NCBI RefSeq assembly: GCF_030818795.1
Contig: NZ_JAUTAY010000001.1
Location: 3,100,001 to 3,164,000 of the forward strand
Direction of reading: 5' to 3'
Source: Microbacterium sp. SORGH_AS_0862
GTDB taxonomy: Bacteria; Actinomycetota; Actinomycetes; Actinomycetales; Microbacteriaceae
Length of the DNA stretch: 64,000 nucleotides
Part shown: piece by piece, positions 27,755 to 35,633 of the stretch
How the letters are laid out: each line of letters begins with the position of its first letter
Numbering within the stretch: position 1 is the stretch's first letter
Translations under genes and position numbers: made by a program
The notes under the pieces: model-generated
Database searches by the model: none
The model's input: the letters and a program-made list of their open reading frames with translations, nothing else
Told to the model about the DNA's origin: nothing

Positions 27755-28830
27755 GAGAGGTCACCGCGCTCCGGGCGCCGGGAGGGCGCCACGTCGTCAG
27801 GTTTGGGCGGTGGGCACTCCTCGTGCGTCCGCGCACCGTCCTCGTCACGTCTTCGCTTGTGGTCATCGCACTGTTCGCCGCGGCATTCGCCATGACGGTG
27901 GGGCGCTTCCCCGTTCCGTGGGATGCGGTTCTGCCCGCCGTCTTCGGCATCGGCGAGGACCCGGTGGCCGTACGCGCCGTGCAGGGCGTCCGGCTGCCGC
28001 GTGTGGTCAGCGCCATCGCAGCGGGCGCCGCGCTGGGCGTCTCCGGCGCCCTCTTCCAGTCGCTCGCGCGCAACGCGCTCGGGTCGCCCGATGTCATCGG
28101 ATTCACCACCGGCGCGGCGACGGGAGCGCTCGTTCAGATCGTTCTGTTCGGCGCACAGCCGAGCCAGGTCGCGATCGGGACAGTCATCGGAGGCGCGGTG
28201 ACGGCCGGACTGGTGCTCGTCCTGGCGCGGCGAGGGGGCGGCGTGACGGGGCGTCAGCTCATCCTCGTCGGCATCGGGATCGGTGCGATCGCGTCGGCTG
28301 TGAACGGTCTGCTCCTCGTGCGCGGCACGATCGACGCATCCAGCCAGGCCAACCTGTGGCTGTCCGGCTCGCTCGATGCTCGTCAATGGAGCCATGCGCT
28401 GCCCGTGCTCGGTGCGGTGGCGATCCTGCTCCCGATCGTCGTCGTGCTCGCACGCCGAGCCGGTCTCATGGAGCTGGGCGATGACATCGCCGCTCAGCTC
28501 GGCGTGCACGTCGAGCGGACACGCTTCGCGCTCATCGTCTGCGCTGTCGCCCTCGCCGCTGCGGCGACGGCGGCGGTCGGTCCGATCGCGTTCATCGCGT
28601 TGTCCGCACCGCAACTGGCGCGGCGGCTGCTGCGCGCCGATGCGCCTCCGATCGTTGCGGCCGCAGCGATGGGGGCGGTGCTGCTGCTTTGCGCAGACCT
28701 CGTCACTCAACTGATGCCGGTGGGCTTCGCCGTGCCGGTCGGACGGATGACGGGCGTCGTGGGCGGCGTGTATCTGCTTTGGCTGTTGCTGCCCCGTCGC
28801 GGGGCCGCTCAAGGGAGGGGATGGCGTTGA
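27751..28830 (+). CDS. fepG: Iron-siderophore ABC transporter permease, second subunit
   Basis: 359 residues, FecCD family. Equivalent motifs are R-L-P-R-V-V-S-A-I-A-A-G-A-A-L-G-V-S-G, Q-S-L-A-R-N-A-L-G-S-P-D-V-I-G-F and G-P-I-A-F-I-A-L-S-A-P-Q-L-A-R-R. An N-terminal cytoplasmic extension of ~30 residues precedes helix 1. The gene overlaps both neighbours (4 bases with fepD, 10 with fepC), so all are one operon. Confidence 0.9.
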   Translation: MREVTALRAPGGRHVVRFGRWALLVRPRTVLVTSSLVVIALFAAAFAMTVGRFPVPWDAVLPAVFGIGEDPVAVRAVQGVRLPRVVSAIAAGAALGVSGALFQSLARNALGSPDVIGFTTGAATGALVQIVLFGAQPSQVAIGTVIGGAVTAGLVLVLARRGGGVTGRQLILVGIGIGAIASAVNGLLLVRGTIDASSQANLWLSGSLDARQWSHALPVLGAVAILLPIVVVLARRAGLMELGDDIAAQLGVHVERTRFALIVCAVALAAAATAAVGPIAFIALSAPQLARRLLRADAPPIVAAAAMGAVLLLCADLVTQLMPVGFAVPVGRMTGVVGGVYLLWLLLPRRGAAQGRGWR

Positions 28831-29642
28831 CGCAGAACTCGCTGGAAGCGCGAGAACTCACGCTCGGCTACCACGAACACACGATCATCGAAGCGCTCGA
28901 CGTCCTCATTCCGGAGGGCCGCGTGACGGTGATCGTCGGAGCGAATGCCTGCGGCAAATCGACGCTGCTGCGCGGTCTCGCACGCCTGCTCGTTCCGGCA
29001 TCGGGGCGGGTCCTGCTCGGCGGCGAGGACGTTCGTCGCATGCCGCCGAAGGTGCTCGCGCGGAGGGTGGGCTTCTTGCCCCAGACCGCATCCGCGCCCG
29101 ATGGCGTCACCGTCGCCGAGCTCGTCGCACGCGGACGCTTTCCGCATCAGCGTCTGCTCCAGCAGTGGTCGCCGGAGGACGCGGCGGCGGTGAACGCCGC
29201 CATGCGTGCCACGGGTGTGAGCGGGTTGCGTGAGCGCGCGGTCGATGAACTGTCGGGGGGACAGCGCCAGCGGGTATGGATCGCGATGCTCTTGGCGCAG
29301 CAGACACCGGTCATGCTGCTGGATGAACCGACCACGTACCTCGATATCGCGCACCAGATGGAGGTGCTGGAACTCTGCCGTCGGCTCAACCGCGACGAAG
29401 CGCGGACCGTCGTCCTGGTGCTGCACGATCTCGATCAGGCATGCCGCTACGCCGACCACCTGATCGTGATGCGTGAGGGGCGGATCCTCAGCAGCGGCTC
29501 TCCCGCGGATGTGATGACCGAACAGGTGCTCGCGGAGGCTTTCGGGCTCCGCGCGCTCGTGCAGCCCCATCCCGTCACGGGGACACCGATGGTGGTGCCG
29601 ATCGCTCCGCTGGACTCGACGGAACGGGAGAGTGTCGCATGA
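28821..29642 (+). CDS. fepC: Iron-siderophore ABC transporter ATP-binding protein
   Basis: 273 residues. Walker A is G-A-N-A-C-G-K-S-T-L-L, the signature is L-S-G-G-Q-R-Q-R-V, Walker B is V-M-L-L-D-E-P-T-T-Y-L-D, and the H-loop is V-L-H-D-L-D-Q-A. The ATG at 28821 follows GGGAGGGG and overlaps the fepG end, which decides the start over an upstream in-frame ATG at 28689. Closely resembles FepC of enterobactin-type systems. Confidence 0.93.
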   Translation: MALTQNSLEARELTLGYHEHTIIEALDVLIPEGRVTVIVGANACGKSTLLRGLARLLVPASGRVLLGGEDVRRMPPKVLARRVGFLPQTASAPDGVTVAELVARGRFPHQRLLQQWSPEDAAAVNAAMRATGVSGLRERAVDELSGGQRQRVWIAMLLAQQTPVMLLDEPTTYLDIAHQMEVLELCRRLNRDEARTVVLVLHDLDQACRYADHLIVMREGRILSSGSPADVMTEQVLAEAFGLRALVQPHPVTGTPMVVPIAPLDSTERESVA

Positions 29643-30760
29643 GCCTGTTCACGGGATTCTCGGCGGCGCCGACCTGGATGCGCGGTGAGGCGTGGCGCCG
29701 GCCCGACTCACGAGTGGAAGAGCTCTTCTCGGGCGCTCCGATCGTCGATGCCGTGGTGATGGCGGAGGCGGCGGGTTTCGACGTCGCGTTCCGACCGGAC
29801 GCTCTGACCCTCCCCGTGGACAGCGTCGGGCGCGACCCCGCCCACTTGGGGCTGGACCCGATCGTGCAGATGGCGCAGCTGGCGATAGCGACGCGAACGA
29901 TCGGATTGATCGCAACGGTCTCGGCGACGTTCGCCGAGCCGTATGCGGTCGCGCGCCAGCTGGTCTCCCTCGAGCACCTCGCACCGGGGCGGATCGGTTG
30001 GAACGTCGTCACCTCGCGAAGCGGCGATACGCAGTTCTCAGCGTCGAGGCCACCGAGCTCATCGGAGCGATGGCGACGTGCCGAGGAGTTCATCGACGTC
30101 GTCGAGTCGCTGCGGCGCGGATTCCCCGCGGACGCCTTCGTCGCGGATCGTGACGCGTCGTTGCTGGTGGACATCGAGCGAGTGCGACCCAGCGATCACG
30201 TCGGTGCGCACTTCCGCGTGGCAGGACCGTTGCCGCTGCCGGTGCCGTCCGAGCAAGCCCTGCCGCTCATGGTGGCAGGCGGGGGAGAAGCGACGGTGTC
30301 ATTGGCGGGGCGGCGGGCCGATGCGTTCTTCGCCGCGGCGATCGAAGCCGTGGACGCCGCGACGCAGCGCGCCGCGATCCAGGACGCGGCGGTCGCAGCG
30401 GGTCGGACAGAGCGTCCGCGCCTGCTCCCCGGCCTCAGCCTTCTGCTCGCCGACACGCGCGAGGAAGCCGCCGCGATCGAGCGCGCCACGTACCCGTCGG
30501 ATGGCCGGCGACGCGCGGTCGGGCCGCATTGGTCCGTGGTGGGAACCGCCTCGGATGCCGTCGCCGCGATCGCCGCGCGAGCCCGTGCGGGCGTCATCGA
30601 CGGCTTCATCGCCTTCCCGGTGGGTTCGTGGCGTTCCGTCGAACTGCTGTGCGCATCCGTCATGCCACGGCTTCGCGAACTCGGGCTCGTGGCCGTCACG
30701 CCCACCGCGCACTTTCGTCCACACGAGGTGCGCTCCTCGCGCACAGAAGGAACAGAATGA
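29639..30760 (+). CDS. LLM-class flavin-dependent monooxygenase in the iron operon
   Basis: 373 residues, bacterial-luciferase-like TIM barrel of the NtaA/SnaA/DszA type: G-F-D-V-A-F-R-P-D, G-L-I-A-T-V-S-A-T-F-A-E-P-Y, R-I-G-W-N-V-V-T-S and E-R-W-R-R-A-E-E-F. These enzymes use FMNH2 from a separate reductase to oxygenate small molecules. The ATG overlaps the fepC stop (ATGA), and the gene overlaps the next by four bases. Its place between importer and reductase genes suggests a task in handling the imported siderophore or ligand, but this is inference. Confidence 0.83.
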   Translation: MSLFTGFSAAPTWMRGEAWRRPDSRVEELFSGAPIVDAVVMAEAAGFDVAFRPDALTLPVDSVGRDPAHLGLDPIVQMAQLAIATRTIGLIATVSATFAEPYAVARQLVSLEHLAPGRIGWNVVTSRSGDTQFSASRPPSSSERWRRAEEFIDVVESLRRGFPADAFVADRDASLLVDIERVRPSDHVGAHFRVAGPLPLPVPSEQALPLMVAGGGEATVSLAGRRADAFFAAAIEAVDAATQRAAIQDAAVAAGRTERPRLLPGLSLLLADTREEAAAIERATYPSDGRRRAVGPHWSVVGTASDAVAAIAARARAGVIDGFIAFPVGSWRSVELLCASVMPRLRELGLVAVTPTAHFRPHEVRSSRTEGTE

Positions 30761-31638
30761 GCAGAGCGTCAGGCGAAGAGGATGCGGAACGTGACCTGCG
30801 GGGTACACGGATCGAGGTGGTGCCCACACTCGGTCGGCGTCTGCTCCGTGTGGTGAGCGCGCGCCATCTCGCTCCCCGTTATCGCCGGATCACCTTCCGG
30901 GCGGAGGATCTGCACGACGGCTTTCCCTTCCGCGCCTTCGCGCCGACCGACCACGTCAAGCTGTTCTTCCCCGATCCGGCGAGCGGTCGGCTCGCCGTTC
31001 CGGTGGTCACGGACCGCGGATGGCACGTACCGCCGGAGCTCGGCACGCCGATCTTCCGTGACTACACGGTGCGCGGATACGAGCGGGAGGCGGGAGAGCT
31101 CACGATCGATTTCGTCGTGCACCCGCACGGCATCGCAGGCTCGTGGGCCGCGCGTGCGCGACCCGGGGACGAGATCGGCCAGCTCGGGCCGCGCGGGAAC
31201 ATCCTCTTTCCCACGGATTACCCGCACTATCTGGCGGCGGGAGATGAAACCGCGCTGCCGGCGATCATGCGTGTCCTCGAGGAGGCGCCGATCGGCTCTC
31301 GGGTCACCGCAGTGGTGGAGGTGGACGGTGCCGCTGACGAACAGCCGCTGGACGTCCGGGACGGGGTCGACGCGGACATCCGCTGGGTGCACCGTCACGG
31401 GGCGCGCGCCGTCGGCGGAGCCTGGTCGCCGCTCGAAGCCGCCATCAGATCCGTGCCCCTGCCCGACTCGGAACCCGCGTTCGTCTTCGTCGCGGGCGAA
31501 GCGACGGTGCTGACACCCATACGCCGTTACCTGCGGCGAGAGTTGGGCCTGGCGAAGGAACGCGTGGACGTCGACGGGTACTGGAAGCAGGGGGTCACCA
31601 ATCTGGATCATCACGCTGAGATCGACGACGACTCGTAA
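30757..31638 (+). CDS. Siderophore-interacting protein (ferric-siderophore reductase)
   Basis: 293 residues, SIP/ViuB family. An FAD-binding domain (R-R-I-T-F-R-A-E-D, F-A-P-T-D-H-V-K-L-F-F-P and R-D-Y-T-V-R) precedes the SIP C-terminal NAD(P)H domain (F-V-A-G-E-A-T-V-L-T-P-I-R-R-Y-L and W-K-Q-G). It reduces iron in the imported ferric siderophore to release Fe2+ in the cytoplasm. The ATG at 30757 overlaps the LLM stop (ATGA). Last gene of the operon. Confidence 0.9.
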   Translation: MSRASGEEDAERDLRGTRIEVVPTLGRRLLRVVSARHLAPRYRRITFRAEDLHDGFPFRAFAPTDHVKLFFPDPASGRLAVPVVTDRGWHVPPELGTPIFRDYTVRGYEREAGELTIDFVVHPHGIAGSWAARARPGDEIGQLGPRGNILFPTDYPHYLAAGDETALPAIMRVLEEAPIGSRVTAVVEVDGAADEQPLDVRDGVDADIRWVHRHGARAVGGAWSPLEAAIRSVPLPDSEPAFVFVAGEATVLTPIRRYLRRELGLAKERVDVDGYWKQGVTNLDHHAEIDDDS

Positions 31639-31698
31639 GTCGGCGGACGCATCGCCGACGCACGGCCAACGCATACGCGATCCTGGAACGATCCGCCC

Positions 31699-33084
31699 GT
31701 GCGGAACCGATTCGTCGCCATGGGCACACTGCTCGCTCTTCTGGCGCTCAGCGGGTGTGCCGGTCCGGCCGGGATCTCATCGGCCGGACAGCTCGCCTCG
31801 GGGGACCGGCGCCAGGTCTCCGAACCCGTCGCGCCCGTCCGAACCTGTGCGACGGTGTCAGCTCAACGCTCCCTGACCGGCGGTGCCGGCGACGACGCCG
31901 ACGAGGCTGCACCGCCCGACACCTCACGTATCCAGCAGGCGCTCGACGATTGCGCCAGGACCGACGACTCGGTCGTGGCGGTCCGGCTGGCCGCATCCGA
32001 CACACTGACCGACTTCCTGAGCGGTCCGTTGACCGTGCGCCAGGGTGAGGTGCTCCTCCTCGATCCGACGGTGACGCTCTACGCCTCGCGCAACCCCGCC
32101 GATTACCAGATCGCGGGTCGGGAGGCCTGCGGCACCGTCGGCCGGAGCGGCGGGGGGTGCGCTCCGTTGCTCACGCTCTCCGGCGCGCACACCGGGCTGG
32201 CCTCCGCACCCGATGGGGCAGGCCGCCAGGGCCGTATCGACGGACGCGGAGGGGCGACGATGCTCGGCACGCAGCAGAGCTGGTGGGACCTCGCTCAGTC
32301 GGCGAAGGGCCACGGGGTCCAGAACGTGCCACGTCTCGTGCAGGCGACGAAGGCCGATGACGTCACCGTGCACGATATCGATCTCATCGACGCCCCCGGC
32401 ATCCACGTCTCTTTCCAGAACGCCGACGGACTCACCGTGTGGGGCGTGCGCATCCAGACGCCCGCCACCGCACGGAACACGGACGGCATCGACCCGGCCG
32501 GCGCGACGGACGTCACGATCGCGGACTCGTGGATCATGGACGGCGATGAGGGCATCGCCATCAAGGCCGGCTCGCAGCCGTCGGCGCACATCTCGATCCT
32601 CGGGAACCACCTCTTCGGGACCCACGGGATCTCGATCGGCAGCGAGACGACGGCCGGCGTGAGCGATGTGCTCGTCGCAGACGACACTGTCAGCGGCACC
32701 GACGCGCTCGGCACCGTCAGCGCGTCATCGACCGGCATCCGGATCAAGAGCTCGCCCAAGGTCGGCGGCATCGTGCAGCGGGTGACCTACCGAGACATCT
32801 GCGTCGACGCGGTCAAGGCACCGATCGACTTCGATCCGTTCTACGGCGGCTCGAACGGTCCGAACGTGCCGCGGTTCCAGGACATCGTCGTGCAGGGTCT
32901 GCGCGCGACGCACTCTCCGCACGGAGCGACCTCGGTGCTGAAGGGGGCCGACGTCGCGCATCCGCTGCGCCTGCGACTCGAGAACGTCGATGTGGACGCG
33001 CCAGCGGTGCAGGCCTCGGACGCGGACATCACCGCATCCGGGGTCGCTTTTCGGGGGAGAAGCACTGGACTCGAGCGGTTCTGA
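31699..33084 (+). CDS. GH28-type (polygalacturonase-like) lipoprotein
   Basis: 461 residues starting at a GTG. A lipoprotein signal ends A-L-S-G-C (Cys20), so the protein is probably anchored outside the membrane. The right-handed beta-helix of glycoside hydrolase family 28 follows, with recognisable active-site blocks: N-T-D-G (260-263), D-G-D-E-G-I-A-I-K (281-289), G-T-H-G-I-S-I-G-S (307-315) and R-I-K (348-350). In polygalacturonases the second block is D-D; here the second Asp is Glu284. Substrate may be a pectin-like or another uronic-acid polymer. A 60-base gap separates it from the iron operon, and it has no sugar-uptake partner nearby. Confidence 0.8.
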   Translation: MRNRFVAMGTLLALLALSGCAGPAGISSAGQLASGDRRQVSEPVAPVRTCATVSAQRSLTGGAGDDADEAAPPDTSRIQQALDDCARTDDSVVAVRLAASDTLTDFLSGPLTVRQGEVLLLDPTVTLYASRNPADYQIAGREACGTVGRSGGGCAPLLTLSGAHTGLASAPDGAGRQGRIDGRGGATMLGTQQSWWDLAQSAKGHGVQNVPRLVQATKADDVTVHDIDLIDAPGIHVSFQNADGLTVWGVRIQTPATARNTDGIDPAGATDVTIADSWIMDGDEGIAIKAGSQPSAHISILGNHLFGTHGISIGSETTAGVSDVLVADDTVSGTDALGTVSASSTGIRIKSSPKVGGIVQRVTYRDICVDAVKAPIDFDPFYGGSNGPNVPRFQDIVVQGLRATHSPHGATSVLKGADVAHPLRLRLENVDVDAPAVQASDADITASGVAFRGRSTGLERF

Positions 33085-33176
33085 CGTGCATGTCTCGGAT
33101 GCGGACGCGCCCAGCCCTACCGACGCGACATCATGCGTCTTCCCCGACTACCCGTCGCTGTGACGGGCGGGCGAGT

Positions 33177-34760
33177 TCATTCCTTGGGCGGTGCGACGAT
33201 CCGCGGTGTGGCGGGGTTCAGGAAGTCGCCGGTGCCGACGCGCGCGTGCCGCCGGGAGTAGGCGGAATAGATCGCGACGCCGAGGGCGAGCCAGATGAGG
33301 AAGCGCAGCCAGGTCTCGACCGAGAGGTTCAGCATGAGGTAGGTGCAGATCAGCGCCGAAAGGATGGGGAGCACGGGACTCCAGGGCACACGGAACCCGC
33401 GTTTCAGATCGGGACGTGTGCGACGAAGAACCACGACACCCACCGAGACCAGCACGAAGGCCGACAGCGTGCCGATGTTGACCATCTGCTCGAGGACGCC
33501 AACCGGGGTGACACCCGCGACGACGGCGACGACGATCGTCACCACGATCGAGATCACCCACGGGGTGCGCCAGCGCGGGTGCACGCGCGCCAGCTTCTGA
33601 GGGAGCAGACCGTCGCGCGACATCGCGAAGATGATGCGCGTCGCACCGATCAGCAGCGTCAGCACGACGGTGGTCAGGCCGGCGACCGCGCCGGCCGAGA
33701 TGACCGTCGCCATCCATGACTGGCCGTGGTAGGCGAACGCGTTGGCAAGGGCCGCCGCGGGGTCGAGATCGCGGTAGGAGACCATGCCGGTGACCACGAG
33801 CGCCACGGCGCAATACAGGATGGTGCAGATGATGAGCGAGGCGATGATGCCGATCGGCATGTCACGCTGCGGACGCCGCGTCTCTTCGGCCGTCGTCGCG
33901 ACGACGTCGAACCCGATGTAGGCGAAGAACACGAGGGCCGCACCGGCGAGGATGCCGCCGACGCCGAACGTGGCCGGCTCGATGCCGGACAGGAACTGCA
34001 GCAGCGGCTGCGTGAGTCCGGAGGTGGATGCGGTCGCCTCGGACGGTGGGACGAACGGTGCGTAGTTCGCGGGGTTCACGAACATGAGTCCGGCGACGAT
34101 GACGAACAGCACGATGAAGAGCTTGACCGCGACGAGGACGAGATTGACGCGCAACGACTCCTTGATGCCGATCGTCATGAGTGCGCCGAGCACGAGGACG
34201 AGCAGGATCGCGGGGACGTCTACCGCGCCGCCGTACGACAGTTGCTCCGGCAGCACGATGCCGAGCTGCTCGAGGAAGGCACCGAGGTAGGCGCTCCATC
34301 CCTGCGCGACGACGCTCGCGCCGAGGAACATCTCGAGGATGAGGTCCCACCCGATGATCCAGGCGAAGAACTCGCCGAGCGACGCGTAGGAGAACGTGTA
34401 GGCCGAACCTGATACCGGCACCGTCGAGGCGAACTCGGCATAGCACATGGCCGCGAGGCCGCACGCGATCGCCGCGATCACGAAGCTGATGACGATGGAC
34501 GGACCGGCGACCTCGTGCGCGGCGCGCCCCGTGAGCGTGAAGATTCCGGCGCCGATCACGACTCCCACGCCGAACACTGTGAGATCGAGCGCGCTGAGCG
34601 ACTTCTTGAGGCGGAACTCCGGTTCCTCGGTATCGGCGATGGACTGCTCGACCGATTTCGTGCGGAGAAGACTCGGGACACACCGAATCGTCCTGCGGCG
34701 CGCGCGCTCGCGACGGGTATCCCGCAGGCGCGGCTCGTGTTCGTCGAGGGTGGGGGCCAT
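33177..34760 (-). CDS. APC-family (cationic) amino-acid permease with an aberrant N-terminus
   Basis: 527 residues as read from the ATG at 34760. From residue 30 it matches the cationic amino-acid transporter group: S-L-L-R-T-K-S-V-E-Q-S-I-A-D-T-E, then L-T-V-F-G-V-G-V-V-I-G-A-G-I-F helix 1, and the conserved F-F-A-Y-I-G-F-D-V-V-A-T-T-A-E-E. About 12-14 membrane helices follow. Residues 1-29 are Arg/Glu-rich and are encoded antisense to an alpha/beta-hydrolase remnant, so they are not native. The expected start just before S-L-L-R-T-K is missing (the codon there is GTC). The gene has therefore probably lost its start and promoter, and may be weakly or not expressed. Confidence 0.75.
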   Translation of the reverse strand: MAPTLDEHEPRLRDTRRERARRRTIRCVPSLLRTKSVEQSIADTEEPEFRLKKSLSALDLTVFGVGVVIGAGIFTLTGRAAHEVAGPSIVISFVIAAIACGLAAMCYAEFASTVPVSGSAYTFSYASLGEFFAWIIGWDLILEMFLGASVVAQGWSAYLGAFLEQLGIVLPEQLSYGGAVDVPAILLVLVLGALMTIGIKESLRVNLVLVAVKLFIVLFVIVAGLMFVNPANYAPFVPPSEATASTSGLTQPLLQFLSGIEPATFGVGGILAGAALVFFAYIGFDVVATTAEETRRPQRDMPIGIIASLIICTILYCAVALVVTGMVSYRDLDPAAALANAFAYHGQSWMATVISAGAVAGLTTVVLTLLIGATRIIFAMSRDGLLPQKLARVHPRWRTPWVISIVVTIVVAVVAGVTPVGVLEQMVNIGTLSAFVLVSVGVVVLRRTRPDLKRGFRVPWSPVLPILSALICTYLMLNLSVETWLRFLIWLALGVAIYSAYSRRHARVGTGDFLNPATPRIVAPPKE

Positions 34761-34829
34761 GAGCTCAACATTCAGCGCCCGGACGAGTTCGCCGCCGCGC
34801 TCAACGCCTTCCTTCTCGAGTCGCGCTGA
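34680..34829 (+). pseudogene. C-terminal remnant of an alpha/beta hydrolase
   Basis: About 49 codons in frame read R-A-L-A-T-G-I-P-Q-A-R-L-V-F-V-E-G-G-G-H-E-L-N-I-Q-R-P-D-E-F and stop at 34829. This is the last strand and helix of an alpha/beta hydrolase, with the catalytic His in G-G-G-H. The nucleophile Ser and acid Asp regions are absent: directly upstream (about 34676-34686) the sequence becomes the antisense of the APC permease. It is a truncated gene left by a deletion or rearrangement. Confidence 0.75.
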
Positions 34830-34839
34830 TCGCTGACCC

Positions 34840-34910
34840 CGCGAGACTGCACATACGGCACGAGATCACTGTCATTACCCGTGACCTCGTGAGGGAGATG
34901 CAGTTTCGCG
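34840..34910. repeat. 71-nt palindromic intergenic element
   Basis: An outer 12-bp stem (34840-34851 with 34899-34910, 11 matches) and an inner 11-bp stem (34859-34869 with 34881-34891, 10 matches) enclose an 11-base loop. It starts 11 bases after the hydrolase remnant. The size and mismatched two-step stem look like a REP/MITE-type repeat rather than a plain terminator, but no second copy was seen in this window. Confidence 0.6.
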
Positions 34911-34935
34911 AGAAGTGCGCGTGGTGAGGGCGACA

Positions 34936-34950
34936 TAGGCTGGCGGGATG
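34936..34950 (+). promoter_or_regulatory. -10 box and leaderless start of the FGE-like gene
   Basis: TAGGCT (34936-34941), six bases, then ATG at 34948: the same arrangement as at 8054 and 62901. Confidence 0.52.
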
Positions 34951-35601
34951 GTCGATATCGAGATGCGGGCGCTCGATGGCGGGACGGTCGTCCTCGGCGA
35001 CCCGCGCGGGCGATCCCGGCGGACCGTCGAGGTCGAGGCCTTCGAGATCGGCGTGTACCCCGTGACGGAGGAGGTGCTGGCGGAGCTTCTCGGCATTGAG
35101 GTGCGCCGTCTCCATGTGCCGGCCACCCACCTCAGCTGGTTGCGGGCGGTTCGTCTGTGCAACGCCGCATCCGAGTGGGAGGGACTCGATCCCGCCTATG
35201 GCTTCGACGGAGCGGAGGTCACCTGGCACCGGGACGCCGACGGGTACCGCCTGGCGACCGAGGCGGAGTGGGAGTACGCCTGCCGCGCCGGATCCACAGG
35301 TGCGCACTACGGCCCGCTGGCGGAGGTCGCGTGGACAGCGGCGGACGGAGTGGCTCGTGCTCAGCCGGTGGGCGGCAAGATGCCGAACCTCAACGGCCTC
35401 TTCGACACGCTCGGCAACGTGTGGGAGTGGTGCTGGGATCTGCTCGACCCCTCGGGAGAGGATGATCGTCGGGTGATCCGCGGCGGCAGCTTCGCGAGTG
35501 ATGCGTTCAGTGCCCGAGCATCCACGCGTCGCGGCGCCCTGCCGGATGCGGGCGGAGACGACATCGGCATGCGTCTGGCCCGCGGTCCACAAGAGGCGTA
35601 G
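34948..35601 (+). CDS. FGE-sulfatase/SUMF1-domain protein, probably not a formylglycine-generating enzyme
   Basis: 217 residues, a compact version of the C-type-lectin-like FGE domain. Features are I-G-V-Y-P-V-T near the start, Y-R-L-A-T-E-A-E-W-E-Y-A-C-R-A-G, N-L-N-G-L-F-D-T-L-G-N-V-W-E-W-C-W-D-L and I-R-G-G-S-F. The C-terminal part, where true FGEs carry the copper-binding Cys pair, reads S-T-R-R-G-A-L-P-D-A-G without Cys. It is therefore more likely a related binding or EgtB/PvdO-like protein of unknown role. No sulfatase gene is nearby. It appears to start a leaderless transcript. Confidence 0.8.
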   Translation: MVDIEMRALDGGTVVLGDPRGRSRRTVEVEAFEIGVYPVTEEVLAELLGIEVRRLHVPATHLSWLRAVRLCNAASEWEGLDPAYGFDGAEVTWHRDADGYRLATEAEWEYACRAGSTGAHYGPLAEVAWTAADGVARAQPVGGKMPNLNGLFDTLGNVWEWCWDLLDPSGEDDRRVIRGGSFASDAFSARASTRRGALPDAGGDDIGMRLARGPQEA

Positions 35602-35620
35602 CGCGCCCTCCGCGACCCCC

Positions 35621-35626
35621 TACGCT
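35621..35626 (+). promoter_or_regulatory. -10 box of the DUF2207 gene
   Basis: TACGCT lies seven bases before the ATG at 35634, leaving no Shine-Dalgarno; a leaderless start is likely. Confidence 0.48.
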
Positions 35627-35633
35627 GGGTCGG

